Below are positions 14,966 through 24,432 of a stretch of DNA of 64,000 bases, piece after piece. The DNA lies in NCBI GenBank assembly GCA_036501185.1, contig DASYAU010000164.1, positions 1 through 64,000 of the forward strand. Reading direction: 5' to 3'. The position numbers and the translations under genes were made by a program. This DNA is from Korobacter sp036501185. Its GTDB lineage: Bacteria; Acidobacteriota; Terriglobia; Terriglobales; Acidobacteriaceae. Under the pieces are notes generated by a model. That model had not been told where the DNA came from, searched no databases, and was given only the letters and a program-made list of their open reading frames with translations. The stretch's first letter is position 1. The number at the start of each line of letters is the position of its first letter.

Positions 14966-15748
14966 TTATTTCGTTGATTCGCTGTATGGCCCTTGGCCCG
15001 ATGCATTCTGCGCGACGGCGAGAGAGGGCGCGTTCACGCTTCCGGAAGGAATTTTGGGAGCGGCATTGGCAAAAGCTTGAGCTACGGCGTTCACGTCCGC
15101 TTCCTTGTCATACATAAAATTGCGGGCGCGGTTCTTGGCGTAGCGCCAGAGGTTCGAAAAGTTCGACCGGTACCAGCAGGACTCGGCCATACGGGGCGAC
15201 ATTCCGCAAAAGATCTTGAAACGCTGCTGGAGAATCGCGGGCGAAGCGAGCAGAGCGGCAGTGAGGCGGTGGTTGCCCTCGAGAATGGTGAAGGGGTGCT
15301 GGTCGTCGATGCCGATGAGCATGACGGAGCTGTCGTCGCGGCTGACGCGGAGGCGGTAGCTGAGCGACTGGACCTTGGCTACGAAGTCGCGGGTGGCGCC
15401 GCGGAAGCGCTGGGTCTTGATGCGCTGCACGATGTCGCTGAGAAGGAAGCTGCCGGCCGAGACTTTGCGCCACTGGGCGCGCGGGAAGACGCGGATCTTG
15501 TTGAGGTCGGAGACTTCGACTTCGACCTGCCACCACTGGGTATCGGCGGGCAGTTCGCGCCACATGTGGCCGCGTCGGCGGAAGAGCAAAGCGCGACGAA
15601 TGGCGTTGTCGTACTCGTTGGTGGTGTCAGCCTCGAGCACGAGCGGCTCGTACTTTTCGCGGTCGTGGTGGAAGTCGCCCTGGTAGAACTCGTTCTTGAG
15701 GAAGTCGTTAATGACTTCGGCTTCCGTAATGCGTTGGAGTCTCTTCAT
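14966..15748 (-). CDS. ParB/sulfiredoxin-fold-like protein in the polysaccharide locus
   Basis: 260 residues, cytosolic. The clearest motif is TILEGNHRLTAALL at residues 154-167, which resembles the DGxHR box of the ParB/Srx fold; that fold includes nucleases, DNA-binding ParB and a free-serine kinase. The N-terminal half carries paired Trp and basic residues (HMWRELPADTQWWQVEVEV). The C-terminal 60 residues are low complexity. Its start overlaps the flippase stop by 4 bp (ATGA), so it is translated with that gene. This is odd for a chromosome-partition protein and suggests an enzymatic or regulatory role in the pathway. The fold assignment rests on one motif. Confidence 0.55.
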   Translation of the reverse strand: MKRLQRITEAEVINDFLKNEFYQGDFHHDREKYEPLVLEADTTNEYDNAIRRALLFRRRGHMWRELPADTQWWQVEVEVSDLNKIRVFPRAQWRKVSAGSFLLSDIVQRIKTQRFRGATRDFVAKVQSLSYRLRVSRDDSSVMLIGIDDQHPFTILEGNHRLTAALLASPAILQQRFKIFCGMSPRMAESCWYRSNFSNLWRYAKNRARNFMYDKEADVNAVAQAFANAAPKIPSGSVNAPSLAVAQNASGQGPYSESTK

Positions 15749-17055
15749 GCTGCTGTTCTCCGGGATAAAAAGCGCGCGCGAATGAACGGCACGGTTACAA
15801 CGAGGAACAGTACGGCCATAAGCACCTGCTGTAGGACGATCACCTGGAGCAGGGTGTTATGAAAGACAGCGATGCCGGCAACGACCAGACCGGCGATGAA
15901 AAGCTGGAACCATCCGATGTTGGCGATGCGGCGAGACATTTCGTAGGTGATCAAGACCACACTGAGCGCGTAGCCAGCAGTGGCGAGGGTGCGAAGCAGA
16001 AGAAGGTTGCTGGCTCCAGCGATCTGGAACTTGGCGCCGAACAGCACGTGCAAGACGGAGTCGGGGAAGAAGCCGACAAGGGCAATGAAGCACAGCGAGA
16101 TGCCCGTGACCATGGCGAGCGGGACGGCAAGCACGGTCCAGCTTTCTTTCTCGTCCGGGTTGGCGGCGGCAGCGATGGGAAACATAGCGCTCACAACTTG
16201 CCAGGACGCGATGTAGAGCACGCGTCCGATGAGGGCAAAAGCGGCGTAGAGGCCGGCGACATCCGCCTTGAAAAAGTGATTCACCATCAGGATGTCGACG
16301 TTGTTGATGATGACCTGGCCGACAAAGAAGATGATGGCCTGAACGCCTTCTCCAAAAGATGCGGGAATGCCACGTTCGGGCTGCTTCCGAAGCTGCTGGG
16401 GGACGAGTGGATAAAAGTAGGCGGCGACCACGGAAAGGGTGATGGCCAGAACGGCGCCCTCGAGGCCAAAACCAGTGGCCAGGAGCACGATGGCAGCGAC
16501 CATCTTGACGACGGTTTCGAGGACGTAATTTATGGCCAACTGGCGGAAACGGCAGGTGCCTTGAAGACCACCGCGCTTGACGCCCAGGGGAATGTAGAAG
16601 GCCATCCCGATGGAGAGGAGCACCATGGGCAGGGCGGAGGAAATGTTGAGCCATGTGGAGCTGGGGCGGCTAATCAGGGCCATTACCAAGCCGACGGAGA
16701 TGCCGATGAACCACGAGCGGCGCATCAAGGACTTGTAGGCAAAGGTCTTATGCTCATCGGTGGCGTTGCGCGCCACAAACTTGGCGCAGACCATCTGGAC
16801 GGACAGAGTGGCGGCCGAGACGATGAGTTGCAGGGTGACGAAGGCGGCGGCCTGGGCAAAGAGCTCTTTGCCCAACATTCGGGCGACAACGATGTTGTAG
16901 CCGAAGTTGAGGACGCTCACCATCATGGAGCCGGCGAGCATGACGAGACTTCCGCCGATGAGCTTGTTGGGCCGTGGAGCGAGCTGCAATACGCGCGCCA
17001 GGCCGCGGACATCGCGGCCTGGCAACACCACTACTGAATCGGGATTTGCGCTCAT
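15745..17055 (-). CDS. Wzx/MATE-like polysaccharide flippase
   Basis: A 436-residue integral membrane protein with about 12 hydrophobic segments, starting near residue 35 (GGSLVMLAGSMMVSVLNFGYNIVVARMLG split across two helices). The N-terminal pattern NFGYNIVVARMLGKELFAQAA is typical of oligosaccharide flippases (Polysacc_synt/MurJ-MATE group). Expected role: moving lipid-linked or nascent glycan across the inner membrane. ATGA overlaps at both ends couple it to the STAS gene upstream and the ParB-like gene downstream. The neighbouring glycosyltransferase and outer-membrane TPR protein support a surface-glycan function. PelG-like proteins are also of this class. Confidence 0.8.
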   Translation of the reverse strand: MSANPDSVVVLPGRDVRGLARVLQLAPRPNKLIGGSLVMLAGSMMVSVLNFGYNIVVARMLGKELFAQAAAFVTLQLIVSAATLSVQMVCAKFVARNATDEHKTFAYKSLMRRSWFIGISVGLVMALISRPSSTWLNISSALPMVLLSIGMAFYIPLGVKRGGLQGTCRFRQLAINYVLETVVKMVAAIVLLATGFGLEGAVLAITLSVVAAYFYPLVPQQLRKQPERGIPASFGEGVQAIIFFVGQVIINNVDILMVNHFFKADVAGLYAAFALIGRVLYIASWQVVSAMFPIAAAANPDEKESWTVLAVPLAMVTGISLCFIALVGFFPDSVLHVLFGAKFQIAGASNLLLLRTLATAGYALSVVLITYEMSRRIANIGWFQLFIAGLVVAGIAVFHNTLLQVIVLQQVLMAVLFLVVTVPFIRARFLSRRTAA

Positions 17056-17513
17056 GCAGCCTGTTCGTTATCGGGAGACGACCCATCCAAGGGGAGCTGC
17101 ACGTTGGCACCTGGGAAGGGCAAGGGAGACGACGGAGCGAAGCTGGCATAGGAATGCGCGTAAGAGTGCTTGATGGCATTCGGCAGGAAGCTGCTGTAGC
17201 TGCGCACGGCGTCGGTGGAGTTCTGGTAGATCTCGAAGAGACGTTCAGTGCGCGTCATCTCGAGAACCACGGCGGCCTGGGGCGAGAGCGAGGCAAGCTT
17301 GACGTCGCCATCGCGCTTCATGGCCTGGTTAAGGGAATGGAGCAGCATATCGATGCCGGCCGCGTCCATCTGTTTTACCTGCGAGAGATCAAAAACCAAC
17401 TGGGGCCGATCCGAGCGAAGAAATGGGTCCACTTCGTTCAAGAATTTCTTGGCCGCTGGTGCATTGAGTCTTTCCGGGATCCTTTTCACAACTACGGGCC
17501 TACTCGTTTCCAT
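17052..17513 (-). CDS. STAS-domain protein without the usual phospho-serine
   Basis: 153 residues. The STAS core covers about 5-105: VVVKRIPERLNAP, then PQLVFDLSQVKQMDAAGIDMLLHSL. In SpoIIAA-type antagonists this position reads DSSG and the second Ser is phosphorylated. Here residues 50-53 are DAAG, so the switch residue is missing and the protein is probably not regulated in that way. The last 45 residues are Ser/Pro/Tyr-rich and may be flexible. It is coupled to the upstream nucleotidyltransferase-like gene (14-bp overlap) and to the downstream flippase (4-bp overlap), suggesting a role as a protein-interaction module of the pathway. Confidence 0.8.
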   Translation of the reverse strand: METSRPVVVKRIPERLNAPAAKKFLNEVDPFLRSDRPQLVFDLSQVKQMDAAGIDMLLHSLNQAMKRDGDVKLASLSPQAAVVLEMTRTERLFEIYQNSTDAVRSYSSFLPNAIKHSYAHSYASFAPSSPLPFPGANVQLPLDGSSPDNEQAA

Positions 17514-18666
17514 ATCTCCTCACAACAGCAAAATCGGAGGGGAACTCTGGTGATGAGTTCATACTTCCCTGGGGTTTAAGTGTCGGCTCCTGTAAGGCGG
17601 TGGTAGGCGTCTTAATGGCGGCCGGGATATCCGACGGCATGGTGCGCGGGGACGACGCAAACAGGCCACGGATGATTTGTTGGGGCAAGAAAGCAGTGAG
17701 CGATCCGACAGCGCGAAGGGCGCGCAGAGGGGCGCTACTGGAAATGTTGGCGATGAGCTTGGGGTCCTGGATTTCCACTTCCACGTCGCGTCGCAGGTTC
17801 GCGATGCGCTGGTTGCCGACAAGCGAATAGTTGAGGTCGAGCCCGCAGCCGATGTAGGTGTAGGGCGCGACCGAGGTGTTTTCGATGACTGTGCCGCAAT
17901 CGACCACGGCATGGTGCTCGAGGCTGGAGAAACGGGTGACGACCGCGGAGGCACGGAGCTTCACGTGGTCGCCAATGTAAGCCGGCGCAACGATACGCGC
18001 GCGGGGATGAATGTGCGCGGAGGGCGCAGCCCACACACCGGGGCGGATTTGAGCGCCAATCGGCTGGAGCTGGTTCTGCTGGAGCAAAGAATCGATGGTG
18101 AGCTGACGAAAATCCGTGGGCGTGACGAGACGGTTGATGTAGCCGCGAACGGTGTACTCCTCGCACGGCAGACGAAATTCTTCGAAGTTGTGGCGGAAAA
18201 GATAGGCGGCGTGGTTACGGCGCGAGCCACAGATCGCAACGGCACCGATGCGGTAACCGCGAGCGTCGACGGCTACGGTGCCGTAGCCGCGGTGCTCGAG
18301 GTGATACTGAATGAACTCTTCGTAGTCGATCTCGGCGTAGGCGCCAAGACGAATGACGAGGACGACTTCGGCGCCTTTCTGGGCGAGATCGTTGAATACG
18401 CTTTCGGCGCAGCGCCAGAGGCCGCGCTCTTCAGCGATCACGTTGCACTCGCGAACGGTGCGAGGGTCGAGCGAGGCGAGGAGGTCTTGTTCGCAGATGC
18501 TGACGATGTGGGCGATGCCGTAATGTTGAAGGCGCTGGATGGTGCGCGCGAGCACGGACTTGCCAAGCACATCGCAAAAGGCGAAGGGCATGCCGGCAAA
18601 CGATTCGGCGCCGGAGCGATGGCTGGGGGCGTTATTGCCGACAACGATGACGGCCCTTACATCCAT
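17500..18666 (-). CDS. Nucleotidyltransferase-like protein with left-handed beta-helix
   Basis: 388 residues from MDVRAVIVVGNNAPSH. The ATG lies inside the end of the glycosyltransferase gene (10-bp overlap), which favours this start over the Met at 18720. The N-terminal third resembles sugar-1-phosphate nucleotidyltransferases (PFAFCDVLGKSVLARTIQRL), but the usual Gly-rich GxGTRL loop is replaced by VVGNNAPSHRSG, so activity is uncertain. Residues about 210-300 contain hexapeptide turns (GVWAAPSAHIHPRARIVAP, YIGDHVKLRASAVV) typical of acyl- or nucleotidyl-transferase beta-helices such as GlmU. The C-terminus is unstructured. Likely a sugar-activating or scaffolding protein of the locus. Confidence 0.65.
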   Translation of the reverse strand: MDVRAVIVVGNNAPSHRSGAESFAGMPFAFCDVLGKSVLARTIQRLQHYGIAHIVSICEQDLLASLDPRTVRECNVIAEERGLWRCAESVFNDLAQKGAEVVLVIRLGAYAEIDYEEFIQYHLEHRGYGTVAVDARGYRIGAVAICGSRRNHAAYLFRHNFEEFRLPCEEYTVRGYINRLVTPTDFRQLTIDSLLQQNQLQPIGAQIRPGVWAAPSAHIHPRARIVAPAYIGDHVKLRASAVVTRFSSLEHHAVVDCGTVIENTSVAPYTYIGCGLDLNYSLVGNQRIANLRRDVEVEIQDPKLIANISSSAPLRALRAVGSLTAFLPQQIIRGLFASSPRTMPSDIPAAIKTPTTALQEPTLKPQGSMNSSPEFPSDFAVVRRYGNE

Positions 18667-19907
18667 GGTTCCCACCGGGGCGCAGCAGCGCGGAAGATCG
18701 CCGAACGGGAGGGAACCCATCCTGGTATGCGGCGGAATCGTGAAATTGGCTCGAGAGCGCGCGCACGCTGGTGAAGGTCAAAAGAGCGGAGATATTGCCG
18801 CATGATTTGGGGCATGGTCTGCCGCAAGGCCGCGGAAAAATTTTGCTCCGACATTTCCTTCATCATCTCCGGCGAATTGAGGAGGCCACAGATCTGGTCG
18901 GCCAAACTAAGTTCGTTTCCTGTTTCGTAGAACAGGATGCCCAGACCTTCGTCTTCGGCCATTTCGTGAAAATCGGGGATGTCGGCACAGATGATTGGCA
19001 GGCCATATTCGGCGGCCAGGTGGGCAACGCCGCTCGAGCCGGTGGCCGAGGAGTAGGGCATAACCAGGACACTGGAACGGCGGAAGAGATCGGGTAGATC
19101 TTCCTCGGCGATGTAGCCCACGAACTCGATGCGGGGGTCGTTTTCGTATTGTTTTGCAACGCTTTCGACGTACCCGGGGGTCATGGGATGATTGCTGCCG
19201 GCGACCACGAGCTTGGCGTTCGGCATGCGACGGGAAACTTGCTCAAAAGCGTCGAGTAGAAGTTCCAGGCGTTTGTAGGTACCCCACTTACCGAAAGCGA
19301 GGACACGATGTTCGGGGACACCGCGGAGAGAGAAATCAGGCGGCTCGGGGCAGGCCGACATGATGCCATGGGCGCGAAAATGAACGTTCTCGCCTTTGTA
19401 CTTTTTCATCAGTGTGCGGCGATAAGCGGGAAGCAGGACACTGATGGAGTTGGCGGCGAGGAGCATACGGGTAGCGATGTTTCCGGCCGCGCGGTAAGCG
19501 CGCGGAAAACGAACGTTGGCGTGAGCGAGATCGATGTTCTCCATCAAGTGATGGAGGGTGACATGGGTGTAGCAGCCCGACATGCGAGTGAATGCGGGGA
19601 TGGTAAGGCCAGCGAAGGCGGCTAGCGGCTGGTTGCCGAAGGTAGAGAAGAGCAGGTTGAACCAGACGACGTCGGGCTTGGATTCGCGGAGGGCACGGCG
19701 AAGACGCACCGGGTTCGACATGCTATCGAAGCGCCATACCCGGCGGACGTCAAAGTCCTGTAACTCGGGTTCCGAGCCTTCGAGTTCGTCGGCAAGGATG
19801 GTGACGCTCAGCAGTGGATCGCGCTGCAGCTCACGTGCGATGTGGTACCCGTATTCGTTCAGCCCCCGCCGGCTGGGCGGAAAAGCTGTGACAAGGCAAA
19901 TCTTCAT
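18657..19907 (-). CDS. GT4-family glycosyltransferase
   Basis: 416 residues of the GT-B fold. The N-terminal Rossmann segment is MKICLVTAFPPSRRGLNEYG, where the Gly-rich turn binds the acceptor or donor. The GT4 half begins at HRVLAFGKWGTYKRLELLL, continues with FVGYIAEEDLPDLFRRSSVLVMPY and ends with the nucleotide-sugar binding motif ATGSSGVAHLAAEYGLPII. GAGGGG precedes the ATG. It is 16 bp downstream of the TPR-barrel gene and overlaps the next gene. It probably adds hexose units to a surface glycan; PelF is a GT4 enzyme too, but this one is shorter than PelF. Confidence 0.85.
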   Translation of the reverse strand: MKICLVTAFPPSRRGLNEYGYHIARELQRDPLLSVTILADELEGSEPELQDFDVRRVWRFDSMSNPVRLRRALRESKPDVVWFNLLFSTFGNQPLAAFAGLTIPAFTRMSGCYTHVTLHHLMENIDLAHANVRFPRAYRAAGNIATRMLLAANSISVLLPAYRRTLMKKYKGENVHFRAHGIMSACPEPPDFSLRGVPEHRVLAFGKWGTYKRLELLLDAFEQVSRRMPNAKLVVAGSNHPMTPGYVESVAKQYENDPRIEFVGYIAEEDLPDLFRRSSVLVMPYSSATGSSGVAHLAAEYGLPIICADIPDFHEMAEDEGLGILFYETGNELSLADQICGLLNSPEMMKEMSEQNFSAALRQTMPQIMRQYLRSFDLHQRARALEPISRFRRIPGWVPSRSAIFRAAAPRWEPWM

Positions 19908-19923
19908 GGGCCCCTCTGGCTTC

Positions 19924-22900
19924 TTAAAACAGCGTCAAGCGAACTACCGGTCGTATTTGCGCCTGACCGCGGCCAGTAAAGTTGTAAAAATTGTCTGTCT
20001 GAACCCCAATGGAGAAACGGAGCGGATACTCCACAGGAATGTCCCCGAAACCATCCGTCATCGAACGGCGAATTGGCTTTACATAAGAGATGAAGAAACT
20101 GCTCTGCACGTTGTCATAGCCCGAGAATCCTTCGCCCTTACCCCAGGCTACGGACCCGTCGACTTTCCAACGCGTGTTTGGCTCAAAGGTGACTTGTCCG
20201 GCAGGCTCGATTCCTTGAGCGATGGCGTAAATTTCATCCTGCACGCGCCATGAACGCACATATTCACCCAGAGCGGCGACAGTGAACTTACGTTGATGTC
20301 CGAAGGTATGTTGTAACCCGGCGTAAGAACTGGTTGTGAAAAACTCGCGGATCGCAGGGTTGAACTGGATGTCGCGAACGGTATAGCCGGTGAGGAGCGC
20401 GGTGCGTCCCCACGGGCGGCCGACGACGAACTCGAGGCGGGAGCCGACGTCGCTGGAACTGAGACTGCGCTCGGTGAAGGGACCCGCCTCGTGATAACCC
20501 TGCGCGCGCAGTTGCAACCAGTTTCCGATGGAGTTCGTTTCGATGTACATGAACTGGCGGAAAAGGTTCTGGTCGATGATGAGTGGCGATTCCTTGTCGC
20601 GGCGCACGGTGAATTGAACGCCGGTATTGATGTTGAGGGTAAGAAACGATCCGACATGCAATGACGGGTTGATACCAGTATTGAAGTTGTAGTCGTAGGT
20701 ATCGACCGGCACGATGAGGGCATCGCTGGGAACGGAGTATTCGCCACGCGCGTTGCGGAGCTGGAAGAAGCCACTGATAAGCGGGAAGCCGCCGAGCCGG
20801 AGGCGATAGCCGTTGGTCCAAAGCGACTCGGTTATAGAGCGCGGTGGAATTGCTGGCTGGCCAGCGGTTACGCCGAAAATCTGTCGGTCGAGGTTGAAGA
20901 TGGTGACGTCGTCGAAGATGCCGTGAATATCGACGTCGGAGAGCACGCCGACCTTGCTGTTGACTTGAAGGCCGTCTTCCCCGGCGACTTCAAATAGAGC
21001 ACGTTCAGCGACAGGATCGTCCGCGCCGCCCAACTGGTTGGCACGTGCGAAGGCGCTGAGAGCCTGGATGCCATTGTGTTGCTGGCGATACATGCTGCCG
21101 AGCGCGAGCTGGTAATCGTAGTTCTGGGCTTCGGCTTGCGGGTCGGTAACACTAGCCAGCTGTACCTGGGCATCCTTGGAGTTGCCACGGGCGAGATCGA
21201 CGTTGGCAACACCGATAGCGACGACTTCGTCGGCTGCGCCAGCGTCCCTGGCCTTGAGGAAGTAGCGCTTTGCCAGGTCAAAATCATTCAGTGAAAGAAG
21301 AATATTGGCGGCTTCGACGAGATCATCGGGGGTGACGGGCGAGGCTTCGCCGATGCGGCTTTCCGCGAAGGCAAGCGCGATCTGCTGACGGCCGTCGCCT
21401 TCGTGGCCGTACTTCACCATGAGGCGAGCAATGGCGAGGCGAGCTTTCACGCGATCGGCATCGGGAGCGTCGAGGGCGCGCTCGAAGCGCTGCATCGCAC
21501 CTTCGCGATCGCCGAGTGCCATGAGCGCGTCACCAGTATCGAGAAGAATGGCGGAGCGTTCGCCACCGGTCTTTTCGGCGAGCTGCACGTACTTCAATGT
21601 CTCGTCGCGATGGCGAAGTTCGGCGTGAGCATGCGCCATCTGGGCGTAAATCAGCGGATCGTTGGGATCGAGAGTAAGGGCGTCGGCGAGCGTGGAAAGA
21701 GCCTGGTTATAACGACGCTCGTAGTACTGGGTGTCGGCAAGTGCGAGCCGCAGACGATAGTCGTCAGGTGCGAACTTGATGGCGGTGTAGTACTCGCGCT
21801 CGGCCTGCGCGAGCAAACGCTGCTGACGGTACGCGGTGGCGCTGGCAAGGTGGGTTGCGCCGGACTCACCCATGATCTTCGCGGCAAGCGATGCTTGCTC
21901 CAGGGCGTCTTTACCGTGGTGGAGCTGGAGGTCGGAGAACGAGAGACCGAGGTGCGCGGTGCCATTGCTGGAATTGATCTTGAGCGCGGTGTTGAAGTCG
22001 AGCGCGGCTTGCTCGGGGTTCTGCATGTCATTCAACACGTAGCCGCGGTTGACATATGCCTCGATCATCTTCGGGTCGCGTTCCAGGGCGCGAGTGTAAT
22101 CGTCGACGGCTTCGTCGAGGAGCTGGGACTGGCGATGAACGTGGCCTTCGAGGAGCGGGAAGTTCGCTTCCTTGGGCAGGATGTTGTCGTACTTATCGGA
22201 GAGCGCGAGAACCTCGTCGAAACGGCCGAGGTTGTAGTAGGCGTAAGCGAGATACACGGCGCCATCGCGGTTCTTGGGCAGTGCCTTGAGCGCTTCTTCA
22301 CCAGCCGCGGCGGACTCAGCATACTTGCCCGTGTGCAGGAGGTAGCGCTCCTTCTCGACTAAGATGTGCGGCTCGTGGGCGAGCTTGCCGGTGGCATAGG
22401 CGAGCCAGTGCTCGGCCACGGGAAGTTGACGAGCTTCAAGACCAGCGTTGGCGGCGTTAGCAATCACGATCGCATTTTCGGGCGCGAGCTGGTGCGCTTT
22501 TTCGTAGTTCGCCAGGGCGCGGGTGTAATCGCGGGTGGCGGTATAGAGGTCGCCCAAAGCAAGATAGGCTACATAGTCATCCGGATAGGCGCGGGCCAGG
22601 CGGTCGAAATATTGTTCGGCGCCGGCCGTATCGCCCACGTCGCGAGCGAGATAGCCGAGCGCCTCAAGAGCGAAGCGGTTGTTGGGATCGCCGTTGAGGA
22701 TGCTGAGGTACATCTGTTTCGACTCATCCTTGCGGCCGGCCTTCCATAACATGTTGGCGTACTCGAGGGTGACGAGCACGTTATTGGGGTCGAGCTTCTG
22801 CGCTTCCTTCAGATCGGCTTCAGCTTTCGCCCAATCCTGGTCGCCCATTTCGATGGAGGCACGCACGCGGAGGAATTCGGCGCGCTGCGGACCTTCGACG

Positions 22901-24141
22901 TTGAGCTTGGCGATTTCCGTTTCCGCTTCGGCGATCTGCTGATGAGCAGCTTCTGAGTTGCCGGTGTCTTTCAGGGCCTCGGCGAGGTTCAGGCGCAAGA
23001 GCACGGGATAGAGCTGACCTTCGGGTACGCCTTCTTTCGGCATTGCGGCGAGGGCGAGCTGATATTCCTTGACGGCGTCTTCGTTGCGGTTCTCGGACTT
23101 GGCGAGTGAGCCGCGGATGCCGTGCAGGCGGTAGTGGTTCGGATCGATGGCGGCGGCGCGAGTCAGGAAATCCTCGCCTTTCGTTTTGTCGCCACTATTA
23201 ATAAGGGCCTGCGCAGCGCTCAACTGGTACTTAATGTCTTTCGGCGCGGCGTTGGCGGCTTTGACGTAGGCATCGGCGGATTTCTTTTTGTCGCCTGCGA
23301 GTTCGTAAGTGAAACCGAGGTCAGCGAGCAGCGATGGAGTTTTACGCGGTGCGCTGAGCAGCGTATCGATCGCGGACTTGTAGTCGTGATCTTCGCGATA
23401 GAAAGTGGCCACGGCCTGGAAGATCTCGACGTTCTTCGGTGCGCGGCGCTTGGCCACATCGAGAAGCTGCTTGGCCTTCTGCGGCTGCTTGAGTTTCATG
23501 TAGCCCATGGCCATGAGCAATTCGGCGTGGGCGTTGGGTTTGAGCGCGTCGGCGCGCTGAAGGTAGTTAATGGCGCCCTGGTAGTCGCGCGTTTTCAGAT
23601 AGAGTTCGCCGGCGACGAGAAGATCGTTCTGGCGGTGCGGATCGGCAGCGAGCACCTGCTGCAAGAGGCGCTTGGCCTCATCGGTACGGCCCATTTTTTC
23701 GTAGGTCTGGGCGAGACCGGATTTCGCGTCGAGCGACTTGGGATCGGTCTTCAGCGCGTGATTGTAAGCATCGATAGATTCTTGCGAGTGTCCGGCGAGA
23801 CGCGAGGTGTAGCCGAGCAGCAGCCAGAGCTTGCTATTTTGCGGAGCGGCCTGCACGGCGCGCTGGGCATAGTTGGCGGCGGCTTGCGCGTTCCCGTGTT
23901 TCAGCGCATCTTCGGCAGCACGCGCGAGACGGCCAACTTCAATGCTCGTGCCCCAACCTACTCCGTTCTCTGACGGCGCTGCAGCGGCCTTGGCTTTTTT
24001 CCCCGACTTCTGGCCAGGCTTCTGCGTCGAGTTGGCGGGAGCCTGCTGCTGGCCCCCATTGACCTCGAAGTCCTGCGCGTGCGCAGCGGAATAGACGAAT
24101 GGAAAGATCAGGGAACAGATTATTAAAAAGCTTCTTTTCAC
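19924..24141 (-). CDS. Giant TPR protein with C-terminal outer-membrane barrel
   Basis: 1,405 residues from the GTG at 24141, which gives a clean signal peptide (KRSFLIICSLIFPFVYSAAHA). After a basic linker, TPR repeats run from about residue 55 to 1,080; a clear example is YVAYLALGDLYTATRDYTRALANYEKAHQLAPEN, given here only as an example of the helix-pair spacing. The last 300 residues alternate polar and hydrophobic in beta-barrel fashion (FLTLNINTGVQFTVRRD, FVVGRPWGRTALLTGY) and end in RLTLF, a C-terminal Phe typical of outer-membrane insertion. This architecture is that of BcsC, PgaA and PelB, which export glycans through a TPR-scaffolded porin. First gene of the minus-strand operon. Confidence 0.85.
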   Translation of the reverse strand: MKRSFLIICSLIFPFVYSAAHAQDFEVNGGQQQAPANSTQKPGQKSGKKAKAAAAPSENGVGWGTSIEVGRLARAAEDALKHGNAQAAANYAQRAVQAAPQNSKLWLLLGYTSRLAGHSQESIDAYNHALKTDPKSLDAKSGLAQTYEKMGRTDEAKRLLQQVLAADPHRQNDLLVAGELYLKTRDYQGAINYLQRADALKPNAHAELLMAMGYMKLKQPQKAKQLLDVAKRRAPKNVEIFQAVATFYREDHDYKSAIDTLLSAPRKTPSLLADLGFTYELAGDKKKSADAYVKAANAAPKDIKYQLSAAQALINSGDKTKGEDFLTRAAAIDPNHYRLHGIRGSLAKSENRNEDAVKEYQLALAAMPKEGVPEGQLYPVLLRLNLAEALKDTGNSEAAHQQIAEAETEIAKLNVEGPQRAEFLRVRASIEMGDQDWAKAEADLKEAQKLDPNNVLVTLEYANMLWKAGRKDESKQMYLSILNGDPNNRFALEALGYLARDVGDTAGAEQYFDRLARAYPDDYVAYLALGDLYTATRDYTRALANYEKAHQLAPENAIVIANAANAGLEARQLPVAEHWLAYATGKLAHEPHILVEKERYLLHTGKYAESAAAGEEALKALPKNRDGAVYLAYAYYNLGRFDEVLALSDKYDNILPKEANFPLLEGHVHRQSQLLDEAVDDYTRALERDPKMIEAYVNRGYVLNDMQNPEQAALDFNTALKINSSNGTAHLGLSFSDLQLHHGKDALEQASLAAKIMGESGATHLASATAYRQQRLLAQAEREYYTAIKFAPDDYRLRLALADTQYYERRYNQALSTLADALTLDPNDPLIYAQMAHAHAELRHRDETLKYVQLAEKTGGERSAILLDTGDALMALGDREGAMQRFERALDAPDADRVKARLAIARLMVKYGHEGDGRQQIALAFAESRIGEASPVTPDDLVEAANILLSLNDFDLAKRYFLKARDAGAADEVVAIGVANVDLARGNSKDAQVQLASVTDPQAEAQNYDYQLALGSMYRQQHNGIQALSAFARANQLGGADDPVAERALFEVAGEDGLQVNSKVGVLSDVDIHGIFDDVTIFNLDRQIFGVTAGQPAIPPRSITESLWTNGYRLRLGGFPLISGFFQLRNARGEYSVPSDALIVPVDTYDYNFNTGINPSLHVGSFLTLNINTGVQFTVRRDKESPLIIDQNLFRQFMYIETNSIGNWLQLRAQGYHEAGPFTERSLSSSDVGSRLEFVVGRPWGRTALLTGYTVRDIQFNPAIREFFTTSSYAGLQHTFGHQRKFTVAALGEYVRSWRVQDEIYAIAQGIEPAGQVTFEPNTRWKVDGSVAWGKGEGFSGYDNVQSSFFISYVKPIRRSMTDGFGDIPVEYPLRFSIGVQTDNFYNFTGRGQAQIRPVVRLTLF

Positions 24142-24432
24142 GGGACCACTCGTTCGGGCGGTGTGGCAGGAGCTCAGGTGCAAGCTCAATACCAACTGCT
24201 TCGGATGCTGAAAGTAGGCAAATCTGCTGCTCGGGAACTCTGGCCGCGGGCGCTTTCTACTCGATGTGGAATCCGTATGCCAACTAAGGTTGTGCAGCTA
24301 CTCACACGTGCCGTTTGGTCATGGGGACGGAAGTCGAGTGGGCAAATACGTGCCACAGAAAACCAAGTTGAGCAGTACGGAATCCAAACTGCTGCTGGTT
24401 GTACGTGTGCAGTTCCGCGTAGGAGTGTTCCC
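24142..24432. promoter_or_regulatory. Divergent control region of the two envelope operons
   Basis: Non-coding space between the divergent GTG (24141) and TTG (24433) starts. Both operons must be transcribed from here. I find no convincing sigma-70 box pair and no strong palindrome. An open frame continues upstream from 24433 to 24163, but its predicted peptide is non-hydrophobic and lacks a ribosome site. Confidence 0.45.

Noticed and set aside
15859..17037. 392-codon plus-strand frame
   Set aside because: Antisense to the flippase; rich in Asp, Gly and His with no domain, and no ribosome site.
17677..18774. 365-codon plus-strand frame
   Set aside because: Antisense to the nucleotidyltransferase/beta-helix gene, which has clear hexapeptide repeats and operon coupling.
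20900..24000. Repetitive pattern in the giant gene
   Set aside because: Explained by tandem TPR units at protein level; DNA identity between units is low.
24163..24432. N-terminal extension of the GT-C-like protein
   Set aside because: The first 90 residues are not hydrophobic, have no ribosome site, and lie in the divergent control region.
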